Positions 27,688-36,948 are shown, counted from the first letter of the stretch. The stretch is DNA of 49,625 bases from Flavobacteriaceae bacterium (GCA_947464335.1 CANHWG010000014.1:1-49625); one strand, 5' to 3'. Made by a program: numbers and translations. The notes: a model not told the origin generated them from the letters alone.

Positions 27688-27762
27688 ATGATAATACTAT
27701 TAGCCATCATCGCCGCTTTTGGAATGGGAATCATTGTAGGTAAAAATCTAAAAGACAAATAA
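27688..27762 (+). CDS. Possible 24-residue single-span membrane peptide
   Basis: The frame encodes a hydrophobic segment MIILLAIIAAFGMGIIVG followed by a positively charged tail KNLKDK and stop. The shape (one membrane helix with an AxxxGMG small-residue face, then a basic cytoplasmic-type end) is that of known small bacterial membrane proteins. It lies alone in the 343-bp gap between the permease terminator and hmgA, with a possible -7 box upstream. No family was recognised. Chance ORFs of this size are common, so this is a candidate only. The remaining 130 bp to hmgA holds only AT-rich sequence with a weak TATATTTA box at 27860. Confidence 0.4.
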   Translation: MIILLAIIAAFGMGIIVGKNLKDK

Positions 27763-27892
27763 TTTCAATGTATGACATCGGTTTGGCAAAACTTATTAGC
27801 TCACCTAAAATTCCTCATCAAGAGAAATCCTGAATGAAATGATTTTGAATATGAAATCTTATATTTAAAATCATAAATCTAAAATTTAAATC

Positions 27893-29050
27893 ATGCCATT
27901 ATATCATAAACTAGGAAATATTCCACCCAAAAGACACACCATCTTTCGCAAACCTAACGGAGATTTATATTACGAACAATTGTTTGGAACTGTAGGGTTT
28001 GATGGAATGTACACCAATTCGTATCACGAACACAGACCAACTCAGGTCAAAGAAATTAAAAGGCAATATAGTGTTGCCCCAAAAATTTCAAAAGCCAATA
28101 ATATTCAATCGTATCGCCTTCGCGGATTTCAAGTAAATCCCGAAAACGACTTTCTAGAAAGCCGAAAAATTGTTTTAACGAATTCCGATTGCCATATTGT
28201 TTTGGCTGCGCCTAAAAAATCAACCACCGACTATTTTTATAAAAATACCGATTCTGATGAAATGCTTTTCATTCACAAAGGTTCGGGAAAACTAAGAACC
28301 ATGTTGGGTAACATCGATTTTAAATATGGTGATTACCTCATTATCCCTCGTGGAATCATTTATAAAATTGATTTTGATACCGAAGACAATCGTTTGTTAA
28401 TTGTTGAGTCACATCGTCCCATTTATACCCCAAAACGGTACCGAAATTGGTTTGGTCAATTATTAGAACATTCGCCTTTTTGCGAACGCGATATTCGACG
28501 TCCATACGAATTAGAAACCCATAACGAAAAAGGAGAATTCACCATCAAAGTAAAAAAGAAAGACGAAATATTTGATATGGTCTATGCCACGCATCCTTTT
28601 GATGTCATCGGATATGACGGATACAATTACCCTTATGCTTTCTCCATTCATGACTTCGAACCAATCACCGGAAGAATCCATCAACCACCACCAGTGCATC
28701 AAACTTTTGAAACCGATGCTTTTGTAGTGTGTTCTTTTGTGCCTCGATTATATGATTATCATCCCGATTCAATTCCGGCACCGTACAATCATAGCAATAT
28801 CGATTCTGATGAAGTTTTATATTATGTCGATGGCGATTTTATGAGCCGAAACGATGTCGAAGCCGGACACATATCCTTGCACCCAGCCGGAATTCCTCAC
28901 GGACCGCACCCAGGAGCAGTAGAAAGAAGTATTGGCAAAAAAGACACTCAGGAATTAGCCGTAATGGTTGACACCTTTAAACCTTTAATGGTAACCGAAG
29001 AAGCAATGAAGATTGCAGATGATAAATATTTTCAATCTTGGTTAGAGTAA
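27893..29050 (+). CDS. hmgA: Homogentisate 1,2-dioxygenase
   Basis: 385 residues. The enzyme opens the ring of homogentisate to maleylacetoacetate in tyrosine and phenylalanine breakdown, using Fe(II). The N-terminal YHKLGNIPPKRHTIFRKPNG and the C-terminal cupin block HPAGIPHGPHPGA (about 330-345) with the following E/H positions are family hallmarks; HQTFETDAFVVCSFVPR is also conserved. It is shorter than the ~440-residue mammalian form, as is usual in Bacteroidota. The enzyme producing its substrate, hppD, lies 126 bp downstream on the same strand, separated by a hairpin element. Confidence 0.93.
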   Translation: MPLYHKLGNIPPKRHTIFRKPNGDLYYEQLFGTVGFDGMYTNSYHEHRPTQVKEIKRQYSVAPKISKANNIQSYRLRGFQVNPENDFLESRKIVLTNSDCHIVLAAPKKSTTDYFYKNTDSDEMLFIHKGSGKLRTMLGNIDFKYGDYLIIPRGIIYKIDFDTEDNRLLIVESHRPIYTPKRYRNWFGQLLEHSPFCERDIRRPYELETHNEKGEFTIKVKKKDEIFDMVYATHPFDVIGYDGYNYPYAFSIHDFEPITGRIHQPPPVHQTFETDAFVVCSFVPRLYDYHPDSIPAPYNHSNIDSDEVLYYVDGDFMSRNDVEAGHISLHPAGIPHGPHPGAVERSIGKKDTQELAVMVDTFKPLMVTEEAMKIADDKYFQSWLE

Positions 29051-29079
29051 TTTGGATTTTTATACTGAATTTATTTCAG

Positions 29080-29138
29080 TAGCTATTCCGGCTTTTGCCT
29101 TTATCTCGCTTCGCGAGGATATCGGCGCAATCCGGGCT
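29080..29138 (+). repeat. Dispersed hairpin element, class B copy 1 (hmgA-hppD spacer)
   Basis: It runs from AGCTATTCC to CCGGGCT. The central hairpin pairs CTCGC (29105-29109) with GCGAG (29113-29117) around TTC. The core ATC/GGAT pairing leaves one extra G unpaired. The flanks align base for base in length (25 nt left, 22 nt right) with copy 2 at 36953-37057. Confidence 0.7.
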
Positions 29139-29176
29139 AAAAAACAATAAACACAACTTTATCAAAAAATAAAATT

Positions 29177-30337
29177 ATGTCAAATGAAATAAAATCCGTT
29201 GAATACGGACTCGAAAAAATATTCGAAGGAGCGCAAGACTTCCTTCCGCTTTTAGGAACTGATTACGTCGAATTTTATGTGGGTAACGCCAAACAAGCCG
29301 CTCACTTCTATAAAACAGCTTTTGGGTTTCAGTCGCACGCCTATGCCGGATTAGAAACCGGAATGAAAGACCGAGCTTCCTATGTTTTAAAACAAGACAA
29401 AATACGTTTGGTACTTACAACTGCTTTAAATAGTAATTCTCCTGTGGGAGAACATGTAAAAAAACATGGTGATGGTGTAAAAATCATAGCTCTTTGGGTC
29501 GATGATGCCCGTTCGGCATTTGAAGAAACTACTAAGCGCGGTGCAAAAGTTTTTATGGAGCCAACCGTAGAAACCGACGAACACGGAGAAGTAGTTCGCG
29601 CTGGTATATTTACTTATGGTGAAACGGTTCACATGTTTGTAGAACGTAAAAATTACAACGGTGCTTTTTTACCAGGGTATAAAGAATGGAAATCCGATTA
29701 CAATCCTGCACCCGTTGGTTTAAAATATGTAGACCACATGGTCGGAAATGTGGGTTGGAATGAAATGAATACTTGGGTAAAATGGTATGAAGATGTAATG
29801 GGATTTGTAAACTTTCTTTCCTTTGATGACAAGCAAATCACAACCGAATATTCGGCACTGATGTCAAAAGTAATGAGCAATGGTAACGGAAGAATTAAAT
29901 TCCCAATTAACGAACCCGCCGAAGGAAAAAAGCGTTCTCAAATTGAAGAATACCTAGACTTTTACGAAGGTTCAGGAGTACAACACATCGCTGTGGCAAC
30001 TGATGACATCATTAAAACAATTGCCGACATGCGTTCGAGAGGTATTGAGTTCTTAAGCACGCCTCCACAAGCGTATTACGATGCCATTCCGGAACGATTA
30101 AAAGATCATATGCACAAGTTTAAGGAAGACATTAATGAGCTTCAAAAATTAGGTATTATGATTGATGCAGATGAAGAAGGATATTTGTTGCAAATCTTTA
30201 CCAAACCAATTGAAGATAGACCCACCTTATTTTTTGAAATTATTCAACGAATGGGTGCCAGAGGTTTTGGTGCCGGTAACTTTAAAGCACTATTTGAATC
30301 TATCGAAAGAGAACAAATGTTACGAGGAACTTTATAA
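29177..30337 (+). CDS. hppD: 4-hydroxyphenylpyruvate dioxygenase
   Basis: 386 residues. The enzyme converts 4-hydroxyphenylpyruvate to homogentisate. The two vicinal-oxygen-chelate domains are at about 27-160 and 183-345. The Fe(II) ligands are visible as H187 (YVDHMVGNV), H270 (VQHIAVATDD) and E354 (LFFEIIQR), and the C-terminal gate helix GNFKALFESIEREQ is present. With hmgA upstream it gives two consecutive steps of tyrosine catabolism; the following steps (maleylacetoacetate isomerase, fumarylacetoacetase) are not in the window. A bidirectional terminator follows. Confidence 0.96.
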   Translation: MSNEIKSVEYGLEKIFEGAQDFLPLLGTDYVEFYVGNAKQAAHFYKTAFGFQSHAYAGLETGMKDRASYVLKQDKIRLVLTTALNSNSPVGEHVKKHGDGVKIIALWVDDARSAFEETTKRGAKVFMEPTVETDEHGEVVRAGIFTYGETVHMFVERKNYNGAFLPGYKEWKSDYNPAPVGLKYVDHMVGNVGWNEMNTWVKWYEDVMGFVNFLSFDDKQITTEYSALMSKVMSNGNGRIKFPINEPAEGKKRSQIEEYLDFYEGSGVQHIAVATDDIIKTIADMRSRGIEFLSTPPQAYYDAIPERLKDHMHKFKEDINELQKLGIMIDADEEGYLLQIFTKPIEDRPTLFFEIIQRMGARGFGAGNFKALFESIEREQMLRGTL

Positions 30338-30357
30338 TCTTTCCAATTACTAAAAAT

Positions 30358-30393
30358 AAAAAAGGATGTCTAAAATTAGACATCCTTTTTTAT
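30358..30393. terminator. Bidirectional terminator between hppD and the lipoprotein operon
   Basis: AAAGGATGTCTAA (30361-30373) pairs perfectly with TTAGACATCCTTT (30376-30388), with an A-run before and a T-run after, so it can serve both converging transcripts. Confidence 0.9.
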
Positions 30394-30406
30394 TAAATAA
30401 GTGAAA

Positions 30407-30847
30407 CTATCTTGTTAACTTATAAAATACTAATTGTCCCAAACTATTGGTTGTTACAACAGTGGCTTCATCATAAGTTAAAGTAAGAAACGTGTACACT
30501 TTAGTTACTAAAACTGAGGCCTCAGTATATTTAATGGTAAGATCTTTATTTAATAAAGTATAATCACCACTTTGAACGGTGTTGACACAATTGGTTCCTT
30601 GCAAAGAAAAATCATTGATTTCAAAAGTTCCGTCCGCATCTAATACAAGGTTATCCGATTCACACGTTTGTGAGTTAGGATAATCTTGATAAATTATATT
30701 GCTCTGAGAATTAAGAAAGCCAATTTTACTAAAATTCCATTTCCCCGTAATATAATCAGGAGTTGTATACGTAATTCCGTCGTCTTCTGATTCGCAAGAA
30801 GTTAAGAAAAACGAAAGGAAAAGTAATGATAAAAGTATTCTTTTCAT
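30407..30847 (-). CDS. Lipocalin-like lipoprotein
   Basis: 146 residues. A lipoprotein signal peptide with lipobox LTSC (Cys18) is followed by acidic SEDDG, a likely surface-export signal of the Bacteroidota type. The body (ITGKWNFSKIGF...LDADGTFEIND...SGDYTLLNKDLTIKY) has the strand pattern of lipocalin-like domains, which are common in Flavobacterium lipoproteins of unknown ligand. It is the last gene of a three-gene minus-strand operon with the DUF5689 protein and the TonB-dependent receptor, starting 2 bp after the DUF5689 stop. An accessory ligand-binding role in the same uptake system is inferred. Confidence 0.8.
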   Translation of the reverse strand: MKRILLSLLFLSFFLTSCESEDDGITYTTPDYITGKWNFSKIGFLNSQSNIIYQDYPNSQTCESDNLVLDADGTFEINDFSLQGTNCVNTVQSGDYTLLNKDLTIKYTEASVLVTKVYTFLTLTYDEATVVTTNSLGQLVFYKLTR

Positions 30848-30849
30848 GA

Positions 30850-32223
30850 CTATTGTTGTAAAAGTTGAACGTTATCTACTTGATACGTTGTCGTTTGAAT
30901 TGGCGCTGTTGTAGAACCTTGATATCTAAAACTGATATAAACTGTTTGTCCTTCTAATGGCGTTAAATTTGCGAAAATACTATAAAAATTAGTGGCAAAA
31001 CTTGTGTCGGTTATAGAAGGCACATTAGTATTTAATTGAGTCCAAGTAGCATTATTTACAGCAGCTACCGTTCCTGCACCATTATAATCGGTAGAATACC
31101 AAACCGTTAAGGCAACTCCATTAAAAAATGATGTTTTCATTCCAAACTTTAAGAAGTTTCCTCCTCCGTTAGACAGTGTTAAAGCTGGTGTAATCAAACG
31201 AATATCTAGATTACTTTCACCAGTTCCAAAAGCTGACATTTGTGCATATTTATTATTGCTAAAAATACGTGCTTCCCAACGCTCTGCTGTAGTTAAAGCG
31301 TTATTCATGGATACATTTGTCCAACCTGGTAGATTCACAAAAGCATTGTTTCCTGTGTTTCCAATTCCTTCAAAGTTTTCAGAAAAAGAAGGCGCTAATA
31401 AATCAAATCTTGGCGCTACTAACTGAATATCACTTTCATAACGTGCCACAAATTGATAGGTATCGCCAAACTTAGTTAATATTCCGGTTACTTTACCACT
31501 ACCGGTTTGAACTGGTCTCCCTGCAAAAGCAGCAAAACTACTAGTTCTAAAAACTATTGTACTTCCAAGATTATCACTTAAAAAGTGATTTGTTGCTCCA
31601 CCAATATCATTGTTTGAGTCATAATAGGTTTTATCTAAAGCTGCAGTCGTAAATTGTACGTTATTTAATTCAATTAATCTATTGATATAAATATCATTTT
31701 GTAAATCTACTAAACTCACATTTTTAACTAATTCTGATTCGTTTTTAACTGTACATGAACTAAACAAAGCGGCTCTTACTTGAGCTCTTGTTAATCTTCC
31801 TACTGAGGCAGTTCCAGATGAAGTAACAAACAAACCTCCAATTCTCATTCCACCATTCGAAATGTCTGTGTAAAGACCTTGCATTTTTATCAATACTTTT
31901 CTACCTACATCAAAAGTGGCAAAAGTGGCTTCGATATCCATAGGCACACTAAATGCTTTTGAACCATCTAAAGTTTGAAAAGAAACGCTTTTAAAGAAGT
32001 TCCCTTCTTTGTCACTTGAAACTACATAAGCTTCAATAATATCATCGGCTGCATATCGGGTTACAATAGCAGAAGCTGGAATGTCTGCCACTTCTTTGTT
32101 TTTAACTAATGTTGTTTCAATACAATCAAAAGTTGGAGTAGCATAATCGTCATCAACACAACTTGTAGCAATAACTGCTAAAGAAGCAATGGCAAAAAAT
32201 GATTTTAAAATATTTGTTTTCAT
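30850..32223 (-). CDS. DUF5689 domain lipoprotein with MAM-like C-terminal domain
   Basis: 457 residues. The lipobox ATSC (Cys22) is followed by VDDDY. The DUF5689-type region (about 45-275) contains DIIEAYVVSSDKEGNFFKSVSFQT, a pattern resembling the OB-fold domain of the secreted nuclease YhcR. The C-terminal part (about 280-457) is a choice-of-anchor-J/MAM-like jelly-roll (NFEGIGNTGNNAFVNLPGW, YISFRYQGS, YQVDNVQLLQ). It sits 12 bp downstream of a TonB-dependent receptor, so it likely acts as the surface binding partner of that receptor, in the manner of a SusD-type protein though unrelated to SusD. The nucleic-acid ligand idea is inference from the OB-like pattern and the adjacent nuclease-family gene. 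Confidence 0.85.
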   Translation of the reverse strand: MKTNILKSFFAIASLAVIATSCVDDDYATPTFDCIETTLVKNKEVADIPASAIVTRYAADDIIEAYVVSSDKEGNFFKSVSFQTLDGSKAFSVPMDIEATFATFDVGRKVLIKMQGLYTDISNGGMRIGGLFVTSSGTASVGRLTRAQVRAALFSSCTVKNESELVKNVSLVDLQNDIYINRLIELNNVQFTTAALDKTYYDSNNDIGGATNHFLSDNLGSTIVFRTSSFAAFAGRPVQTGSGKVTGILTKFGDTYQFVARYESDIQLVAPRFDLLAPSFSENFEGIGNTGNNAFVNLPGWTNVSMNNALTTAERWEARIFSNNKYAQMSAFGTGESNLDIRLITPALTLSNGGGNFLKFGMKTSFFNGVALTVWYSTDYNGAGTVAAVNNATWTQLNTNVPSITDTSFATNFYSIFANLTPLEGQTVYISFRYQGSTTAPIQTTTYQVDNVQLLQQ

Positions 32224-32235
32224 ATCGTGATTTTT

Positions 32236-35106
32236 TTAGAAATTAATGTAAAAGTTTAAAAAGTAGGTTCTTCCGAAACCATAAAAATATCTTGGTGCAA
32301 ATGAGGGTGTCCCGCTAGCTTGGTCTTGATTTAACTCTCTGAAATTTGCATTTCTAGCTTGCTCAAAACCTCCAGTTTTATAGCGTACATCAAATACATT
32401 ATTTAAAGTTGCAAATAAACCAAGAGTTATTGGGTTTTTGCCTGATATTCTCCAAGACTTTCCACCGGTCAAGTTAACTAAGGTGTAAGGATCGAATTTT
32501 TCTTGTTTTAACAATTGGTCTAATCGATCTTGTGTTATCTCTGGAAAAGGAGAACCCGTTACAGAAGCTGGATTTCTTACAAAAGACTGTGTTCGCAATA
32601 TCGAAGCAACATCTAAGTAGGTGTCCGCTAAATAATTTACGTTAGCACCAACCCACCAGAATTTAGGGTCTCTATATTCTAATCCAACCGCATAAGCTTG
32701 TTGTGGCATGCCTGGTTGTCTGTAATTTTTTAAATTTGATTGTCCATAATTCACCAAAGTTGAAAGCCCGTTTGCTGCTCTTGTATCATCATTTAGCACT
32801 ACATTTGGATTGCTACTGTATATATATTCACCATAGGATGCCGCAGCAGTTGCTTTAATGGTTGATGTAATTTGGTATTCTAAACCAAGTTCTAATCCTA
32901 TATTGAACTTATCTAAACCCGTAACTACTTCAGCTATAAATGCATCGCCACCATCGCCATCTATATCTTCAGAAACTCCTTCAGCAAAGAAAAATGAAGT
33001 TTCTGTAGCATCTTTTATAGTAGACGTAAAACCCGTTAATCTACCTTTGAATTTTGGTGTTTTAATAATATAACTTGCATCTACATTAGAAACTGTTTCA
33101 CTATCCAGGTTTCGAATTGGCTCATTACTTAGTCTGGCATTAAAAAACACATTTCGCATTGATGGTGCTTTAGACATGTAAACTCCATTAAAAGTCAAGA
33201 AATGTTTTCCAGAAATTTTATAGGTTAATCCTCCTTTGAATCCAAAGTTATCAAACTCAACTTTGTCACTTTTCCCTAGAGAACTAGTAGGATAAATTCC
33301 GTTTTGGTATAATCCTTCTCTTTGATATTCTTTTCTGGAAAATGACTGAGCCAAATAGAAATCGATTTTTTTGTAAACAAATTTAAATTGTGTAAAAGCA
33401 TCTATATGATTGGCTAACAAATTATAGTTATACCCAAACTTATCTCCTACTCCTACTTGTCTGTTTGGATTATTGATATCGGTTTGTTGTGCATTTCCTG
33501 TTTGAAAAGGATCAATATCTAAATAAAATGCACCGCCAAGTAAATCAGTTAAGTACTGAAAATTAGAAGATTTTAAATTACTGTAACTAGCCCCAGCATT
33601 CATCACAATATTGTCTGAAAGCTTAGTGCTTAATATAGTATTTGCTGTATATAACTGGTCATCAGTTCTGTCTTCATATAAAACATACTTACTTCTACCT
33701 GGGGTTCTGATTTCATTTCCATTTGCATCTATACCAACTAAATCAGTGTTGATTCTATACATTGAATCCCAATTAACTTGTCGATCGGTTAAAAAAGGTG
33801 CCGATAAAGCGCCTAGTAAATCTGGTGTTGGAACACCACCAAGTCCACCTGGCTGATAAGCACTTAGCGGAACAAAAGCTGGGTCATTTTGATACGATGA
33901 AGTAAAATAACTTGGTAAATTTCTATAATAAATTGGATCCGGATTTGGTGCATTTTGGAAATCAAGTCTTGAATTTCCTACTTCCCCAAATTGATGCATT
34001 AAATTAGTAGTCAACATAGTCTTATCGCTAAGCTTCCAATAATGCGTTAACATAAATATGGGTTCGTTAACTTGTCTTTCTCTAGAGTTTCTCTTTTTGC
34101 CATCTTGCCAACCCCAAAAAGAATTATAGTTTGTTCCTGCAATACTATTTACTTCATCCGTATTAGAAGAATTTCTTCCTCTCTTGTTTTGAGCATAAAT
34201 AGTCGTAAGGTTTAAACTGTGTTTTTCGTTAAATTTCTTTTCTAAAGAAAGAAAAAAGGAATTTGCAGAGTAATCAGTTCCTTCAAAGTAAGCTTCTTCA
34301 GCCCATCTTCTAGAAGCTGAAATCATGAATGCCCATCCTTTACTATTCATACCTGAGGCATGGGTAGCCATCGCTCTCGAGTTATAATTTGTATTGGTCC
34401 CAGCAAAGGAAATCCTGGTGCCTTTTCTGTACGCAGATGCTCTAGTATTGATCTCTTGTGTTCCCAAAATTCCTCCAAAGGTATAATCTGATGGAGCGGA
34501 ACCCATAGTAAATTCTTGATTTCTAGTAGCATCATTTAAACCTCCCCAATTACCCCACTGAGGTCTATTGTCTAAAAGTTTATTCATAGAAACACCGTTA
34601 ATCATAGTATTACTATATTCATTATCCAAACCTCTAATTCTAAAACGAGCTTGACCCCAATTAAAGGCAGCACTCTGCTGAAAGGCATCTCTAGAAGCTT
34701 GAAGTAAACCAGCGGTATTTTCAGAACCGCTATTGTCATCTCCCAAATCGTTTTCTAAAATAGTAATCAAATTGATTTGTTGTTCTATGGTAATATCTTC
34801 TTCAAAAGAAACTATACCAATGTCCAAAATCTTCCCTGATTCAAGCTGTAAAGAAAAGATTTGATCTTTAAATCCCGTAGATTTTAATCTAAGCAAAACA
34901 TCTTCCGGCTTGAGATCATTAAAAATAAAAACACCTTTTTCATCTGTTAGTTTTGTGAAATTTGTGTTTTCAATAGATGCTAGTACACCTTGTAGTGGTT
35001 TTTTTGTTTTTGAATCCAACACAACACCTGTAATTCCTGTTCCAGATTGTGCCAAGACAAAAACTGTTTGCAATACAAATAAAGTACTGAGAACGAGTTT
35101 TTTCAT
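32236..35106 (-). CDS. TonB-dependent receptor with carboxypeptidase-regulatory-like N-terminal domain
   Basis: 956 residues from ATG 35106 (a longer frame to 35172 lies across the -7 box and is not used). A signal peptide (MKKLVLSTLFVLQTVFVLAQ) is followed by a CarboxypepD_reg-like beta-sandwich (TGVVLDSKTKKPLQGVLASIENTNF, about 25-105). Next come a plug domain (RFRIRGLDNEYSNTMINGVSMN) and a 22-strand barrel ending in FGRTYFLNFYINF. These outer-membrane channels import substrates using TonB energy. It is the first gene of a minus-strand operon with two lipoproteins and is divergent from a secreted EEP-family enzyme. The substrate is not known; nucleic acid fragments or organic phosphate are a reasonable guess from context. 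Confidence 0.93.
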   Translation of the reverse strand: MKKLVLSTLFVLQTVFVLAQSGTGITGVVLDSKTKKPLQGVLASIENTNFTKLTDEKGVFIFNDLKPEDVLLRLKSTGFKDQIFSLQLESGKILDIGIVSFEEDITIEQQINLITILENDLGDDNSGSENTAGLLQASRDAFQQSAAFNWGQARFRIRGLDNEYSNTMINGVSMNKLLDNRPQWGNWGGLNDATRNQEFTMGSAPSDYTFGGILGTQEINTRASAYRKGTRISFAGTNTNYNSRAMATHASGMNSKGWAFMISASRRWAEEAYFEGTDYSANSFFLSLEKKFNEKHSLNLTTIYAQNKRGRNSSNTDEVNSIAGTNYNSFWGWQDGKKRNSRERQVNEPIFMLTHYWKLSDKTMLTTNLMHQFGEVGNSRLDFQNAPNPDPIYYRNLPSYFTSSYQNDPAFVPLSAYQPGGLGGVPTPDLLGALSAPFLTDRQVNWDSMYRINTDLVGIDANGNEIRTPGRSKYVLYEDRTDDQLYTANTILSTKLSDNIVMNAGASYSNLKSSNFQYLTDLLGGAFYLDIDPFQTGNAQQTDINNPNRQVGVGDKFGYNYNLLANHIDAFTQFKFVYKKIDFYLAQSFSRKEYQREGLYQNGIYPTSSLGKSDKVEFDNFGFKGGLTYKISGKHFLTFNGVYMSKAPSMRNVFFNARLSNEPIRNLDSETVSNVDASYIIKTPKFKGRLTGFTSTIKDATETSFFFAEGVSEDIDGDGGDAFIAEVVTGLDKFNIGLELGLEYQITSTIKATAAASYGEYIYSSNPNVVLNDDTRAANGLSTLVNYGQSNLKNYRQPGMPQQAYAVGLEYRDPKFWWVGANVNYLADTYLDVASILRTQSFVRNPASVTGSPFPEITQDRLDQLLKQEKFDPYTLVNLTGGKSWRISGKNPITLGLFATLNNVFDVRYKTGGFEQARNANFRELNQDQASGTPSFAPRYFYGFGRTYFLNFYINF

Positions 35107-35161
35107 AAATAAAATTAAATTAATTTTTAGTTTTGAAATGTTAATAAAAACATAACGGCAA

Positions 35162-35169
35162 CAAATGTA
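35162..35169 (-). promoter_or_regulatory. -7 box (TACATTTG) for the receptor operon
   Basis: Read on the minus strand this is TACATTTG followed by TTGCC, an exact TAnnTTTG match, predicting a leader of about 50 nt before ATG 35106. Confidence 0.55.
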
Positions 35170-35189
35170 CATCTTTTAATAATATTATC

Positions 35190-35197
35190 TACTTTTG
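35190..35197 (+). promoter_or_regulatory. -7 box (TACTTTTG) for the EEP-family gene
   Basis: An exact TAnnTTTG match, giving a leader of about 40 nt. A second candidate closer to the gene, TTTG at 35206-35209 plus TAATATTG at 35230-35237 with a 20-bp spacer, would give an almost leaderless mRNA. Confidence 0.45.
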
Positions 35198-35241
35198 GCT
35201 CAAAGTTTGTAGAAAACTTGACCTTAAATTAATATTGTAAT

Positions 35242-36351
35242 ATGAGAAATAAAAAATTTATAGCGCTTTTCTTTGTTTTATTCGCAATTTTTAACGCAAA
35301 TGCTCAGGGAAAAAAATACATAGTGCATACCGTTGCTTTCTATAACTTCGAAAATTTATTCGATACCATTAATGGGACAAACAATGATGAAGAATGGCTG
35401 CCTGATGGAGCTCAAAACTGGACTTCTAATAAATACAAACAAAAATTACACAATTTAGCTAAGGTTTTATCCGAAATCGGAACTACAGACAACCCTAATA
35501 ATTCTCCAACTTTAATTGGCGGTTGCGAAATTGAAAATCGAGGCGTTCTCGAAGATCTAGTTAAAGAACCATTGTTAATTAATAAAGATTACGGAATCGT
35601 TCACTTCGAATCTCCCGACAAAAGGGGAATTGACGTCGCTTTTTTATATCAAAAAAAACACTTTAAACCCACGAGTTATAAAAATATTCCTTTGTTAATT
35701 TACAAAAATCAATTGAACACTTCTGCTAAAGAAAAAAACGACAAGGATGATGCCTCCGATGATAAATCTGAAATTGATAAAGATTTAGATCGAGTGTTCA
35801 CTCGTGACCAACTTTTAGTGACTGGGTTTCTCGATGGTGAAGAAATAAACATTATAGTTAACCACTGGCCTTCACGTTCTGGTGGTGAGAAAAAAAGCTC
35901 TCCTTTCCGAGAAGCTGCCGGTAGATTAAACCGAAAAATAATGGACTCCATCTTCAAAATCAATCCCGATGCAAAAATTATGACTATGGGGGATTTGAAT
36001 GATGGTACCTATAACAAAAGTGTCAAAGAAGGTATTGGGGCCAAACGCAAAAAAGAAGAAGTTAAACCATTTGGAATATATAATCCTTTCGAGGAAATGT
36101 TCTACAAAGGAAACGCAACGCTTTTCTATCGTGATGCGGGAGATATTTTCGATCAAATTATGGTATCTGAAGCGTTTATTCGAAAAGATACATCCTCTTT
36201 TAGATACTGGAAAGCGGGTATTTATAATAAACCCTTTATGATTACAAGCATTGGGCAATATAAAGGTTATCCCTTAAGGCATGGCACCAATGAAATTGGC
36301 TATAGTGACCACTTTCCCGCTTACATTTATTTGATTAAAGAAGTAAAATAA
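35242..36351 (+). CDS. Secreted endonuclease/exonuclease/phosphatase-family protein
   Basis: 369 residues with a signal peptide (MRNKKFIALFFVLFAIFNANAQ). The EEP (DNase I-like) fold is marked by FYNFENLFD near 33-41, the metal-binding glutamate in GGCEIENR, NHWPSRSGG, GDLNDGT and the terminal catalytic SDHFP. A charged insertion (KEKNDKDDASDDKSEIDKD, about 158-176) is unusual. Members act on DNA, RNA, phosphoinositides or other phosphodiesters; which one applies here cannot be told. It is divergent from the TonB receptor/DUF5689 operon, suggesting it cuts an extracellular substrate whose products the receptor imports. Confidence 0.9.
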   Translation: MRNKKFIALFFVLFAIFNANAQGKKYIVHTVAFYNFENLFDTINGTNNDEEWLPDGAQNWTSNKYKQKLHNLAKVLSEIGTTDNPNNSPTLIGGCEIENRGVLEDLVKEPLLINKDYGIVHFESPDKRGIDVAFLYQKKHFKPTSYKNIPLLIYKNQLNTSAKEKNDKDDASDDKSEIDKDLDRVFTRDQLLVTGFLDGEEINIIVNHWPSRSGGEKKSSPFREAAGRLNRKIMDSIFKINPDAKIMTMGDLNDGTYNKSVKEGIGAKRKKEEVKPFGIYNPFEEMFYKGNATLFYRDAGDIFDQIMVSEAFIRKDTSSFRYWKAGIYNKPFMITSIGQYKGYPLRHGTNEIGYSDHFPAYIYLIKEVK

Positions 36352-36356
36352 CTTTA

Positions 36357-36382
36357 AAATCCCGATTTTTCGGGATTTTTTT
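36357..36382 (+). terminator. Terminator after the EEP-family gene
   Basis: AAAATCCCGA pairs with TCGGGATTTT around a TTTT loop, followed by T residues. Confidence 0.87.
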
Positions 36383-36411
36383 ATTTGTAACTTTACCTAA
36401 AAAATTTACGC

Positions 36412-36948
36412 ATGGCCATACCAAAACCATTCAATCTCAACAAATGGATAAACGAAAATCGTCATTTGTTAAAACCACCTGTTGGCAATAAAAATATATA
36501 TATAGATTCTGAAGATTATATCGTAATGATTGTAGCTGGCCCAAACGCCCGTAAAGACTATCACTACAACGAAACCGAGGAATTGTTTTACCAACTCGAA
36601 GGCGAAATTATAGTATATGTTCAGGATAATGGTGAGCGAAAAGCCATGAAACTTTCGGCGGGTGATATGTACTTGCATCCGGCAAAAACCCCACATTCTC
36701 CTAACAGAAGCGAAGGTTCTATCGGATTAGTAATCGAAAGAAAACGCGTTGGCTCTGATGCCAAAGATGGCTTACTTTGGTTTTGTGACAATTGCAACCA
36801 CAAACTGTATGATGTCTATTTTCCACTAACCGATATCGAAAAAGATTTCTTACATCATTTCGAACATTTCTACAATTCTGAACATTTAAGAACCTGCAAA
36901 AAATGTGGAACTATAATGGAAGCAGACCCCAGATTTACGGCAAAATAA
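36412..36948 (+). CDS. nbaC: 3-hydroxyanthranilate 3,4-dioxygenase
   Basis: 178 residues. The enzyme cleaves 3-hydroxyanthranilate to 2-amino-3-carboxymuconate semialdehyde in the kynurenine pathway. The cupin iron ligands H51, E57 and H95 and the second rubredoxin-like iron site C125, C128, C162 and C165 are all present, at the positions known for the Cupriavidus enzyme. It follows a terminator, with a possible -7 box (TAACTTTA, 36388-36395). A dehydrogenase gene lies downstream on the same strand beyond a hairpin element; no other kynurenine-pathway gene is in the window. Confidence 0.95.
   Translation: MAIPKPFNLNKWINENRHLLKPPVGNKNIYIDSEDYIVMIVAGPNARKDYHYNETEELFYQLEGEIIVYVQDNGERKAMKLSAGDMYLHPAKTPHSPNRSEGSIGLVIERKRVGSDAKDGLLWFCDNCNHKLYDVYFPLTDIEKDFLHHFEHFYNSEHLRTCKKCGTIMEADPRFTAK

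Noticed and set aside
27768..27833. 21-residue ORF after the 24-residue candidate
   Set aside because: There is no promoter of its own, no membrane or signal feature and no recognisable ribosome-binding context.
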